Below, piece after piece: positions 51,535-59,228 of a stretch of 64,000 bases of DNA. Under the pieces are notes generated by a model. The model did not search any database. It was given only the letters and a program-made list of their open reading frames with translations, and was not told the DNA's origin. This stretch comes from CAYRHN01 sp964424115 (GTDB lineage Bacteria; Chloroflexota; Anaerolineae; Anaerolineales; Anaerolineaceae): contig CAYRHN010000009.1 in the NCBI GenBank assembly GCA_964424115.1, positions 106,860-170,859 of the forward strand, in the 5' to 3' direction. Within the stretch, counting starts at the first letter, position 1. Each line of letters starts with the position of its first letter. A program made the translations under genes and the position numbers.

Positions 51535-52356
51535 TTACTGCGAAAGAATTCCAAACAATCTTTCCAGAGTTTGAACAGTACGGTTCAATTTCTCCAACGA
51601 GTTCGGGATGGAGGGAGCATTGCTCTTGATCCCTGCAATGGTATTTTGCAATTGTTCTTCCACAAAATCAGCCAGCTTGGCATCCTTGGCCTGAATATCT
51701 GGGCGAACATCATACAGCATCGCATCTGCGTTCACCAACAAGGTAAGTGCCACTACCTGGTCATTGGTCATCCAGGCCAACCGCGCAGCGGTCACATCAT
51801 AGAGGATCTCCAGAACCCGTCGCTGAGTGGTCATCTGCGTTAACTCAGCCTGCGTTTCAGACTGCCCATTTTGTGCCTGGAGCAGCAGTCCTTTGCTATC
51901 GGTCAGGTCTCCTTGCAGATCAACCATTTGATCCTGGGTTGTTTTCAATTGGGCAGTCAATGAGACATTCTCTGCCCGGCTGTCTTCCAATTGCTGAGCT
52001 GCCGGCTGGTAAAGCGCAAAATAGGCCACCAAGAAGCCCAACGCGAACAATCCGATCACAATCGCGGTCCAGCGCGCAAATGTGCGCATAAAGCGTCCGC
52101 GTCCGGTAGACGGATCGAACAACCATTTCAACACGCCCGGCTTGGGTTCTGCTGAAGCAGGTTCTGCTTTAGCTGGCTCAGCCGGCGCCTCTTTGACCGC
52201 CGACTCTGTTGCTTCTTCCACAAGTTTCACCGGTGCAGGCACTTCCTCCACCTTTTCTTCTCCCACCAGCGACACATGTACCGGCTGGCTATCTTCCTCA
52301 GGATGGGGAATTACCACTGGAACCTCTTCGTCTTTGGGTTTCTCAATATCGCTCAT
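51535..52356 (-). CDS. Membrane protein with acidic N-terminus and coiled coil
   Basis: The 273-residue protein has a Glu/Ala/Pro-rich cytoplasmic part (1-80), one transmembrane helix (WTAIVIGLFALGFLVAYFALY near 95), then a coiled coil (about 118-165: QQLEDSRAENVSLTAQLKTT and so on), and a helical C-terminal domain (about 170-273) containing RRVLEILYDVTAARLAW. I do not recognise a family. AAAGGAG before the ATG supports the start. A TATACT -10-like box lies at 52388-52393. It may act in cell-envelope organisation, but this is a guess. Confidence 0.75.
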   Translation of the reverse strand: MSDIEKPKDEEVPVVIPHPEEDSQPVHVSLVGEEKVEEVPAPVKLVEEATESAVKEAPAEPAKAEPASAEPKPGVLKWLFDPSTGRGRFMRTFARWTAIVIGLFALGFLVAYFALYQPAAQQLEDSRAENVSLTAQLKTTQDQMVDLQGDLTDSKGLLLQAQNGQSETQAELTQMTTQRRVLEILYDVTAARLAWMTNDQVVALTLLVNADAMLYDVRPDIQAKDAKLADFVEEQLQNTIAGIKSNAPSIPNSLEKLNRTVQTLERLFGILSQ

Positions 52357-52420
52357 CAGCCGCTCCTTTATGGAAATGATCTTCTCTAGTATAGCTTAAA
52401 ATCGAGAAAGGTTTCGTTCC

Positions 52421-53761
52421 TCAAGATAGTTCGCGCGTCCGCGAAGCTTTCATAGGGAAAAGAATATGAAGCAAAGTACGGGTAATATCATCGTCGACCC
52501 AGCAATCGGCAAAGAGATGCTCCACCTCTTCCAGGCTGCGGTAGCCAAAGAGGAGATGATAAAAGGTCAATCCCGGAAATGCAGCCTGTCCACGTTTTCC
52601 CGAAGGATCGGGTTTCCAGTCTGTAACTTCCACCATCTGACCTTGCTCAAAGGCCAGGCGCACCCCCGTCCGGTAAAAACTGATCTCCAGCGCACCGCTG
52701 TACCCGGCGCATATCGACGCCGCCAGGCGCTGCTCCAAGGCCGGACGAATGCGCTGCAGAAAGACCGGCAAGTCCGGCACCCGTAAATACCAGGTGTATG
52801 GTTTTCGTTCACGCGGCAGGCGGTCGCGCAGCACCTCGTAAGCAGGATGCTCGGGATGCAGGCACACGGCAAAAGCGCCCACCTCCTCACCCGGCCGGCA
52901 TGCATATTTCACCCCCGCCTCCCAAAGGTAACGCACCACACACGGCGTAATATCCACCCAGGAAGCCCCCGGCCGAAGCTCAAATTCGTTGAGAGCCATA
53001 GCCTTCTTACCAAACCATAGGGCAACCGGATGCGATAAATACCCGACCTTCTCTCCCGCTGCGTTTTCGATAACGCGGAATTCGAACCGGTTGACATTTT
53101 TCTCGCTCTGCCCAAAGAGCACATATCGCCAAACTTTCTCATCCCGAACAACAGACACCAGAGATCGGCGGCAACCCTGCTCATATAACTCTGCCAGGAA
53201 AGCCAGATCGCTTTCTCCCGCTGGGCGGATACGGTAAGCCTCGCTCTGACCTTCCGCCAGGCGCGGCAGTTGCAACGCAAAACCCATCCGCGTCCCGCCC
53301 AGGTTCATCGTCATCTCATAACCATACTGGCGGTAATAATACGGAATACCGGTGATCCCCTGCACCAGTTCACCCCGTTCCCGGCTCCACTCATGGATCA
53401 CCTCGAACTGCGCCCGCACCAAACCCCGGTTGCGGTAAGCAGGGTCGGTGCCCACCAGCTCCGGCCGCCCAACCGGGAAAGGGATTCCCTCATAGGTCCA
53501 GATTTGCGAGATCAAATTCATGCTGGAGACGATCTTTCCCTGGCGTATATCCTCTACGATGGTAAAATCCCCTTCCCCAAAGGTAGGATGGTTGCCGCGC
53601 AGCAGATCTTTCGTCCATTCCGCTACGGACAACGCGTCTTCCTCGTCCTCTCCGTGGATGGCAGCGTTGAATTTTGCCAGAGCTTCAGCATCCTCTGCTG
53701 TGCTGCGGCGCAGGATCAAACCCTCGTCCAAACTATGGATCATTTGCGCATTCGATGTCAT
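52421..53761 (-). CDS. Eis-like GNAT acetyltransferase with SCP2-like tail
   Basis: The 446-residue protein has an N-terminal GNAT domain whose acetyl-CoA loop lies in PAYRNRGLVRAQFEVIHEW, followed by GIPYYYRQYGYEM, as in Eis proteins, then a second GNAT-like half (about 165-310) and a C-terminal sterol-carrier-like domain (about 330-430: LRLAFEQGQMVEVTDW). Eis relatives acetylate aminoglycosides or protein lysines; the substrate here is unknown. AAGGAG stands 7 bases before the ATG. Downstream is the coiled-coil membrane gene after 65 bases. Confidence 0.85.
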   Translation of the reverse strand: MTSNAQMIHSLDEGLILRRSTAEDAEALAKFNAAIHGEDEEDALSVAEWTKDLLRGNHPTFGEGDFTIVEDIRQGKIVSSMNLISQIWTYEGIPFPVGRPELVGTDPAYRNRGLVRAQFEVIHEWSRERGELVQGITGIPYYYRQYGYEMTMNLGGTRMGFALQLPRLAEGQSEAYRIRPAGESDLAFLAELYEQGCRRSLVSVVRDEKVWRYVLFGQSEKNVNRFEFRVIENAAGEKVGYLSHPVALWFGKKAMALNEFELRPGASWVDITPCVVRYLWEAGVKYACRPGEEVGAFAVCLHPEHPAYEVLRDRLPRERKPYTWYLRVPDLPVFLQRIRPALEQRLAASICAGYSGALEISFYRTGVRLAFEQGQMVEVTDWKPDPSGKRGQAAFPGLTFYHLLFGYRSLEEVEHLFADCWVDDDITRTLLHILFPMKASRTRELS

Positions 53762-53779
53762 CTGATGGCTCCTTCAAGA

Positions 53780-53810
53780 AAAAAGCCCGGAGAACCTACC
53801 CGGGCTTTTT
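53780..53810. terminator. Terminator downstream of the FmdB-family gene
   Basis: An 11-bp stem (AAAAAGCCCGG and CCGGGCTTTTT) with a 9-base loop has A and T runs at its ends. On the minus strand it closes the FmdB gene and lies directly upstream of the acetyltransferase start. Confidence 0.85.
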
Positions 53811-53829
53811 GAAATGCGTTTTAAAGAAC

Positions 53830-54141
53830 TTACTCGGAAACGCCGTTGGTAGGTTTTATGGATTCTTTTGAATTAGTAGATGTAGAAACTTCTGCGTCGG
53901 TCTTGCTTTCAGCCGCCACCGCCGTTTTACTGCTGTTGTGCCGGCTGGTCTGACCGGATGGCGAACGGTGATCAGTGGAATAAAAACCTGAGCCTTTGAA
54001 CACGATCCCAACCGGAGTAAAAACTTTGCGCAAAGTGGCCTGCCCGCATTCCGGACATATCGTCAGCGGCGGGTCAGTAAATTTAAGCGTCCAGTCGAAT
54101 TCAATTCCGCAATTTTCGCACCTGTAAGTATAAACAGGCAT
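53830..54141 (-). CDS. FmdB-family zinc ribbon protein
   Basis: The 103-residue protein has an N-terminal FmdB zinc ribbon (PVYTYRCENCGIEFDW and ICPECGQATLRKVF give four cysteines), then GIVFKGSGFYSTDHR, which is typical of the family. The tail is Ser/Thr/Lys-rich and unstructured. FmdB was named as a putative regulator in methylotrophs, but the family has no settled function. GGAGG precedes the ATG at 54141 by 8 bases. It is divergent from greA, with strong promoters on both sides. Confidence 0.88.
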   Translation of the reverse strand: MPVYTYRCENCGIEFDWTLKFTDPPLTICPECGQATLRKVFTPVGIVFKGSGFYSTDHRSPSGQTSRHNSSKTAVAAESKTDAEVSTSTNSKESIKPTNGVSE

Positions 54142-54180
54142 AAATTCCACCTCCTATAAATACCTGGAGTAATTTTGATG

Positions 54181-54208
54181 ATTATAGCACTTAAAATTGT
54201 AATATCAA
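54181..54208 (-). promoter_or_regulatory. Promoter of the FmdB-family gene
   Basis: On the minus strand TTGATA (54208-54203), 16 bases and TATAAT (54186-54181), with a TG one base before the -10, make a near-consensus extended promoter. The leader is about 35 bases. Confidence 0.78.
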
Positions 54209-54225
54209 GGTTTGCTCAACGGGGG

Positions 54226-54254
54226 TTGATTTTCATATCAAAGTATGTTATATT
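54226..54254 (+). promoter_or_regulatory. greA: Promoter of greA
   Basis: TTGATT (54226-54231), 17 bases and TATATT (54249-54254), with TG one base before the -10, are close to consensus. The transcript should start near 54261, giving a leader of about 125 bases. The -35 boxes of this promoter and the divergent one are 17 bases apart. Confidence 0.78.
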
Positions 54255-54282
54255 ATGCGCACTCTGAAAAACCCAAAAAGGG

Positions 54283-54319
54283 AACAACAAACGCTCCTCG
54301 GGAGTGATTTTTGTTTTTT
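54283..54319 (+). promoter_or_regulatory. greA: Terminator-like hairpin in the greA leader
   Basis: An imperfect stem pairs bases 54283-54297 with 54301-54315 (core CTCC/GGAG, closed by a 3-base loop) and runs into TTTTTT (54314-54319). It stands about 25 bases after the expected transcript start, so early termination would give an RNA of about 55-60 bases. It resembles the arrangement of the E. coli greA leader, from which short GraL RNAs arise. Confidence 0.5.
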
Positions 54320-54385
54320 AGCCAGGCATCCCGTTTCATCGAGAATGCTATTTTTTTCAAAATTCTGAGAATTGAAGGACCACAT

Positions 54386-54847
54386 ATGTCAACACCTTTC
54401 CTGACCCGCGAAGGGTACCACAAACTGCAAGACGAGTTGGAGTACCTGCGCACCGAAAAACGCCAGGAAATCGCCAATCGGCTCCATGAAGCCATGGAAG
54501 GTGGCGAATTAATCGAGAACGCTGAATACGAAGCCGCCAAGAACGAACAGGCTTTTGTAGAAGGCCGCATCAAGGAATTAGAAGTGCTGCTGGCCAGCGC
54601 ACGCGTGATCGACGAAGCCGCGGTCGGGGAAACCGTTCAGGTTGGCTCCACCGTCACCATTCAGGAAGAAGGAATGGATCCAGAAAGCTACACCATCGTG
54701 GGTGCTGCGGAGGCCAACCCTTCTGCCTGGCGTATCTCCAACGAATCTCCCCTCGGTAAAGCGCTTATCAACCATAAGCCTGGCGAGAAGGTACAGGTGG
54801 ATGCTCCTGCGGGCTCCTTCACGGTTACGATCACCAAGGTTGAGTAA
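54386..54847 (+). CDS. greA: Transcription elongation factor GreA
   Basis: The 153-residue protein has the N-terminal coiled coil (FLTREGYHKLQDELEYLRTEKRQEIANRL, in parts) whose tip acids D and E stimulate RNA polymerase transcript cleavage; AMEGGELIENAEYEAAKNEQAF is the family signature. The C-terminal FKBP-like domain has ESYTIVGAAEANP and ISNESPLGKAL. The length is near that of E. coli GreA. GAAGGA precedes the ATG at 54386. A strong terminator lies after the stop, so it is monocistronic. Confidence 0.96.
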   Translation: MSTPFLTREGYHKLQDELEYLRTEKRQEIANRLHEAMEGGELIENAEYEAAKNEQAFVEGRIKELEVLLASARVIDEAAVGETVQVGSTVTIQEEGMDPESYTIVGAAEANPSAWRISNESPLGKALINHKPGEKVQVDAPAGSFTVTITKVE

Positions 54848-54865
54848 CCTATTGGCAAAATCAAT

Positions 54866-54897
54866 GCCCCGCCCGCACCGATGGGCGGGGCGTTTTT
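54866..54897 (+). terminator. Terminator after greA
   Basis: A perfect 9-bp GC stem (GCCCCGCCC and GGGCGGGGC) with an 8-base loop is followed by G and TTTTT. It lies 18 bases after the greA stop. Confidence 0.92.
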
Positions 54898-54918
54898 AAT
54901 GGAAACGAGAGAGTGATC

Positions 54919-56448
54919 ATGGACAGAACAGAACTTGAAAAGATCCGTATTCAAAAAATCGAACGTATGCGCGCTGCGGGGGTTGAGCCCTATCCAACCC
55001 GCGCCAATCCCACCCACACCATCGCCCAGGCCATCCAGAGCTTTGAAGAAACTGAAGCCACTGCTGCTGCCGGCAACCCAGCTGACCCTATCCAGGCCAC
55101 CCTGGCTGGACGCCTGCGCTCCAGCCGCTTGATGGGGAAGCTGATCTTTGCCCATATCGAGGACGGCACCGCCAAGATCCAGCTCTTCATCCGCGTCAAC
55201 GAAGCCGGCGAGGAAACCCTGGCGCAATTCCGGGAGAATTTTGACCTGGGTGATTATATTGAAGCTAACGGCACTCTTGTCCGCACCCGAACCGGCGAAA
55301 TCAGCCTGCAGGTTTCCAACCTGCGCATGCTTGCCAAGGCCATCACCCCACTACCCGCTGCCAAGGATGAGGTGGTGGATGGGCAAGTGGTACGCCATGC
55401 CACGCTCAACGATCCAGAGACCCGCTACCGCCAGCGCTATGCTGATCTGGTGGTCAATCCCGAAGTGCGTGAGATCTTCCGCATCCGCTCCAGGATGATC
55501 AGCGCCCTGCGCCGCTTCATGGACGGTCGCGGCTTCCTTGAAGTTGAAACCCCCATCCTCCAGCCACTCTACGGCGGTGCAGCTGCCCGTCCTTTTGTTA
55601 CTCACCACAACCAGCTCAAACAAGACCTTTACCTGCGCATCTCCTTTGAACTTTACCTCAAACGACTACTGGTCGGCGGGTTTGACCGCGTGTACGAGAT
55701 TGGGCGCGATTTCCGCAATGAAGGCATTTCTTTTAAACACAATCCGGAGTTCACCCAACTGGAATATTACATGGCCTACGCCGATTACCTCAAAGTGATG
55801 AAGATGACCGAAGAAATGCTTGCGTATGTCGCCCGCGAGCTGACAGGCGGTACGGTAATCCAGTATGGTGAGCACCAGATCGACTTTGGAAATCCCTGGC
55901 CGCGCATCGACCTACGCCAGGGCTTGATCGATACCTGCGGCATCGATATCGACCTGTATCCAACCGACGAAACTCTGGCGGAAGCCATGCGCCAGCGCAA
56001 TATCCCGGTCAAACCCGGTACCGCTCGCGGAAAGTTGATTGACGCCTTGCTGGGCGAATTTCTGGAACCCACCTTCATCCAGCCCACCTTTCTATATAAT
56101 TATCCACGCGATATTTCGCCCCTGGCCAAGAACGTTCCCGGCAACCCTCAGGTGGTCGAGCGTTTTGAAGGTTTTGTTGGCGGCTTTGAGCTGTGCAATG
56201 CCTTCACCGAACTGAATGATCCACTGGAACAGGAACAGCGCTTCATTGAAATGGGCCGCGCTTACAAGAGCGATGATGAGGAAAGACACCCCATGGATGA
56301 AGATTATCTGCGTGCCATGTCTTACGGCATGCCCCCCAACGGAGGGTTTGGCATGGGTGTGGACCGGCTGGCCATGCTTTTTGCCAATCGCCACACCCTA
56401 AGAGAGGTGATCCTCTTCCCCCATCTACGCGAACGCGAAGAAGAATAA
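54919..56448 (+). CDS. lysS: Lysyl-tRNA synthetase, class II
   Basis: The 509-residue enzyme charges tRNA-Lys with lysine. An N-terminal OB-fold anticodon-binding domain (about 50-160; GRLRSSRLMGKLIFAHIEDG) precedes the class II core. Motif 2 is YEIGRDFRNEGISFKHNPEF (near 257-280), with the family ELQYY-like site as FTQLEYYMAYADY, and motif 3 is GFGMGVDRLAMLF. The length matches bacterial LysS. The ATG at 54919 is chosen; a GTG two codons upstream is possible. It stands between two terminators, so it is transcribed alone, though no clear promoter could be seen in the short gap. Confidence 0.97.
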   Translation: MDRTELEKIRIQKIERMRAAGVEPYPTRANPTHTIAQAIQSFEETEATAAAGNPADPIQATLAGRLRSSRLMGKLIFAHIEDGTAKIQLFIRVNEAGEETLAQFRENFDLGDYIEANGTLVRTRTGEISLQVSNLRMLAKAITPLPAAKDEVVDGQVVRHATLNDPETRYRQRYADLVVNPEVREIFRIRSRMISALRRFMDGRGFLEVETPILQPLYGGAAARPFVTHHNQLKQDLYLRISFELYLKRLLVGGFDRVYEIGRDFRNEGISFKHNPEFTQLEYYMAYADYLKVMKMTEEMLAYVARELTGGTVIQYGEHQIDFGNPWPRIDLRQGLIDTCGIDIDLYPTDETLAEAMRQRNIPVKPGTARGKLIDALLGEFLEPTFIQPTFLYNYPRDISPLAKNVPGNPQVVERFEGFVGGFELCNAFTELNDPLEQEQRFIEMGRAYKSDDEERHPMDEDYLRAMSYGMPPNGGFGMGVDRLAMLFANRHTLREVILFPHLREREEE

Positions 56449-56460
56449 TTTTTCGTACCA

Positions 56461-56490
56461 ACCTGCTCCGATTTTTCGGAGCAGGTTTTT
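56461..56490 (+). terminator. Terminator after lysS
   Basis: A perfect 10-bp stem (ACCTGCTCCG and CGGAGCAGGT) with a 6-base loop runs into TTTTT. It starts 12 bases after the lysS stop. Confidence 0.93.
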
Positions 56491-56512
56491 CCATGCATCC
56501 GTAAAAGTGATA

Positions 56513-56518
56513 TATAAT
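56513..56518 (+). promoter_or_regulatory. add: -10 box of the adenosine deaminase operon, leaderless layout
   Basis: A consensus TATAAT ends 7 bases before the ATG at 56526. The -35 region falls in the T tail of the lysS terminator (TTTCCA at a 19-base distance is weak). No ribosome site lies between, so the mRNA probably begins at the start codon. Confidence 0.6.
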
Positions 56519-56525
56519 TAAATCC

Positions 56526-57563
56526 ATGACCGGCCCGCTTCCTCGTTTAAGGCCAGACCAGTTTGACGAACTTCCCAAGGTGGAGCTTCACCGCCACCTG
56601 GAAGGTTCTTTGCGCCTGGATACCCTCCTGGAAGTTGCCCGTACGCACGGCATCACCATCCCGCGCAATTTTGATCTGCGGTCTATGGTGCAAATGCAAA
56701 AGCACGACCCGCTTAACTTCACCACCTTTCTCTCTAAGTTTCAAACCCTGCGCCTGTTCTACCTCTCCCCGGAGATCATCCAACGCATCACCCGCGAAGC
56801 CATAGCTGATGCAGCCCTCGACCGGGTCCGTTATATGGAGTTGCGCTTTTCACCCATGGCATTGGCCCGCGCCCAGAATTTTCCCCTCGACGAGGTCATG
56901 GATTGGGTCATCGAAAGCGCCCAACGGGCAGCCGAGGACTACAATATTCTCATCCGCCTGATCGCATCGGTCAACCGCCACGAAAGCGTTGAACTGGCCG
57001 AAAAAGTGGCCCTTCTGGCAATCGAGCGCCTCTCCCGCGGCATTGTTGGACTGGACCTGGCAGGGAACGAAGCTGATTTTCCAGCCGCGCCCTTTGCTCA
57101 GATCTTCAAATATGCCCAAACCAATGGGTTGCGCCTGTGCATACATGCCGGAGAGTGGAACGGCCCTGAAAACATCCGCGAAGCAATCGAGCTGTTCAAT
57201 GCCGATCGCATTGGGCACGGTGTGCGCGTCGTCGAAGATCCGGCAGTGGTCAACCTGGCTGCCATTCGCCAAACTGCTTTTGAGGTATGCATTACCAGCA
57301 ATTACCAGACCGGCGCCATCCAGAACCTGGCCGATCACCCCGTGACGCAGATGCTGCGCGCTGGCTTGAATGTTACCCTCAACACCGATGATCCCAGTAT
57401 CTCGCAGATCAACCTGAGCGGAGAGTACCGCCTGCTGGTGGAAAGCCTGGGCATTCCCAAAGAGATTTTGCTGGATCGCATCCTGGCTGCCGCGCGAGCT
57501 TCCTTCCTGTCGGAAGAGGAAAAGGCACAATTGATTGCCAGCCTGCAAACAGAATTGGATTAA
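56526..57563 (+). CDS. add: Adenosine deaminase
   Basis: The 345-residue zinc hydrolase deaminates adenosine (or a related purine such as adenine) to inosine. VELHRHLEGSLRLDTL gives the metal His pair, CIHAGEWNGPENIREAI the next metal His and the region around the catalytic Glu, DRIGHGVRV the catalytic His, and LNTDDPSISQ the metal and catalytic Asp. Length fits the family. Adenine deaminases share the same fold, and the choice is made from the overall pattern only. It is the first gene of a probable add-surE-MEMO-CNNM-priA transcript and lies 2 bases before surE. Confidence 0.9.
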   Translation: MTGPLPRLRPDQFDELPKVELHRHLEGSLRLDTLLEVARTHGITIPRNFDLRSMVQMQKHDPLNFTTFLSKFQTLRLFYLSPEIIQRITREAIADAALDRVRYMELRFSPMALARAQNFPLDEVMDWVIESAQRAAEDYNILIRLIASVNRHESVELAEKVALLAIERLSRGIVGLDLAGNEADFPAAPFAQIFKYAQTNGLRLCIHAGEWNGPENIREAIELFNADRIGHGVRVVEDPAVVNLAAIRQTAFEVCITSNYQTGAIQNLADHPVTQMLRAGLNVTLNTDDPSISQINLSGEYRLLVESLGIPKEILLDRILAAARASFLSEEEKAQLIASLQTELD

Positions 57564-57565
57564 TC

Positions 57566-58363
57566 ATGCATATTTTAGTCACCAACGATGATGGCATCCA
57601 GGCCCCCGGATTGCTGGCATTAGCCCAATCTATGCGCCGGTTGGGACAGGTTAGCGTGCTGGCCCCCGACCACAACTGGTCTGCCTCTGGACATGTCAAA
57701 ACCCTTCACCGCCCGCTGCGCGCCTACAAAACCAGCCTGGATGACGGCACGCCGGTGCTTTCAAGCGACGGTGCCCCTTCAGACTGCGTCGCCCTGGCCC
57801 TTCTGGGCCTGGTATCCCGGCCAGTTGACCTGGTGGTGTCAGGCATCAATCCTTATGCCAATGTTGGGCACGACCTGACCTACTCCGGCACCGTCACCGC
57901 GGCTATGGAAGGTTCTATCGCCGGAATCCCGGCGATTGCCTTTTCCATCGACGGTGGCGCTTCCTCCGAAGCTCCTACCCAGCCCAACTATGCCGTCGCC
58001 GCCGAGATCGCTCGCCGGGTTGCCGGAATGCTACTGCAAAACCCCCTTCCACCAGAAGTGCTGCTCAATGTTAACATTCCTGACCGTCCCCTGGCAGATA
58101 TCCAGGGCATGATGATTACCCGCCAGGGATTGCGTATCTATCGCGATGCCCTGGATGAGCGGCGCGACCCGCGCGGGCGGCCCTATTATTGGATTGGCGG
58201 AGATGCCCCCACCGGCGTACCGGAGGAAGGCACCGACATTGGCGCCCTTGCGCATGGATATGTTTCAATCACCCCCATCCAATTGGATTTAACAGCCCAC
58301 CAACTCTTGCCAGCGATCCGCCGCTGGAATTGGGACAGCCTCGCTGGAGAAAACGGGGGATAA
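57566..58363 (+). CDS. surE: 5'/3'-nucleotidase SurE
   Basis: The 265-residue metal-dependent nucleotidase begins with ILVTNDDGIQAPGLLAL, in which the Asp pair binds the metal. SVLAPDHNWSASGH and VVSGINPYANVGHDLTYSGTVTAAMEG complete the active site. VLLNVNIPD is another family motif. It removes phosphate from nucleoside monophosphates. Adjacent to adenosine deaminase, it forms a plausible purine-salvage pair. AGGAG-like sequence precedes the next gene. Confidence 0.95.
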   Translation: MHILVTNDDGIQAPGLLALAQSMRRLGQVSVLAPDHNWSASGHVKTLHRPLRAYKTSLDDGTPVLSSDGAPSDCVALALLGLVSRPVDLVVSGINPYANVGHDLTYSGTVTAAMEGSIAGIPAIAFSIDGGASSEAPTQPNYAVAAEIARRVAGMLLQNPLPPEVLLNVNIPDRPLADIQGMMITRQGLRIYRDALDERRDPRGRPYYWIGGDAPTGVPEEGTDIGALAHGYVSITPIQLDLTAHQLLPAIRRWNWDSLAGENGG

Positions 58364-58379
58364 GTTAAAGGAGGTCTGA

Positions 58380-59228
58380 ATGAATACAAAACCGGATCTT
58401 CGCCCCTCTCCCATTGCCGGAACTTGGTATAACGGAAATCCAACCCGCCTGAGCGAGCAAATAGACCGTTATCTGGCCGAAGCCAAACTTCCGCCCCTTA
58501 CAGGAAAAGTGCTGGCGGTCATCGCCCCGCATGCCGGGCACCGCTATTCCGGGCGTACTGCGGGTTATGCCTTCCGCTGTGTGCAAGGCGCCGCTCCGCA
58601 GCGGGTGGCCGTGCTTTCGCCTTACCATGATTACCACCCTGCTGCTTTGCTCACCAGCGCTCATGCCTGTTACACCACCCCGCTGGGCAATGTGGAAGTA
58701 GATCACGAGGTTCTCGGCCAGATCGCTTCAGCGCTGATCGAGCAAAAAATGCCGCGCATGGTCGAAATATCGCGCGACCACGAACATTCCCTGGAGATAG
58801 AATTGCCTTTCCTGCAGCGTGCTTTGGTCCAGCCCTTCAACCTCATCCCGCTCATGCTGCGTGTTCGCGATCCAAGGGTTTTGCGTTTTCTCGGCGAGAC
58901 CCTGGCCGAGATCCTCCGCGGACAGGATTCCTTGTTGGTGGCCAGCACTGATCTGTCCCATTTCTACCCCGAACCAACGGCCTGCCAGTTGGACCAATCC
59001 ATGTTGGAGCAGATCGCTGCCTTTTCTCCCGAAGGCGTTCTACAAGCAGAGGAGACCGGACGCGGATTTGCCTGCGGCGCACCCGCTGTGGCGGCAGTGT
59101 TGTGGGCTGCCCGCGCCCTGGGCGGAAATCGGGTAGAAGTGCTGCACCACAGCACCTCAGCAGAGGAAACCGGGGATTCTTCATCTGTGGTGGGATATGG
59201 CGCCGCCGTGGTGTTGAAATCTACATGA
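58380..59228 (+). CDS. MEMO1-family protein (AmmeMemoRadiSam system protein B)
   Basis: The 282-residue protein opens with RPSPIAGTWYNGNPTRLSEQI and contains VIAPHAGHRYSGRTAGYAF and VASTDLSHFYPE, whose His and Asp residues are the metal-like site conserved in MEMO1. DHEHSLEIELPFLQ is another family motif. The AMMECR1 and radical SAM partners that usually accompany it are not seen in this window. AAAGGAGG is 6 bases before the ATG. Its biochemical role is unsettled; human MEMO1 binds metal. Confidence 0.92.
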   Translation: MNTKPDLRPSPIAGTWYNGNPTRLSEQIDRYLAEAKLPPLTGKVLAVIAPHAGHRYSGRTAGYAFRCVQGAAPQRVAVLSPYHDYHPAALLTSAHACYTTPLGNVEVDHEVLGQIASALIEQKMPRMVEISRDHEHSLEIELPFLQRALVQPFNLIPLMLRVRDPRVLRFLGETLAEILRGQDSLLVASTDLSHFYPEPTACQLDQSMLEQIAAFSPEGVLQAEETGRGFACGAPAVAAVLWAARALGGNRVEVLHHSTSAEETGDSSSVVGYGAAVVLKST

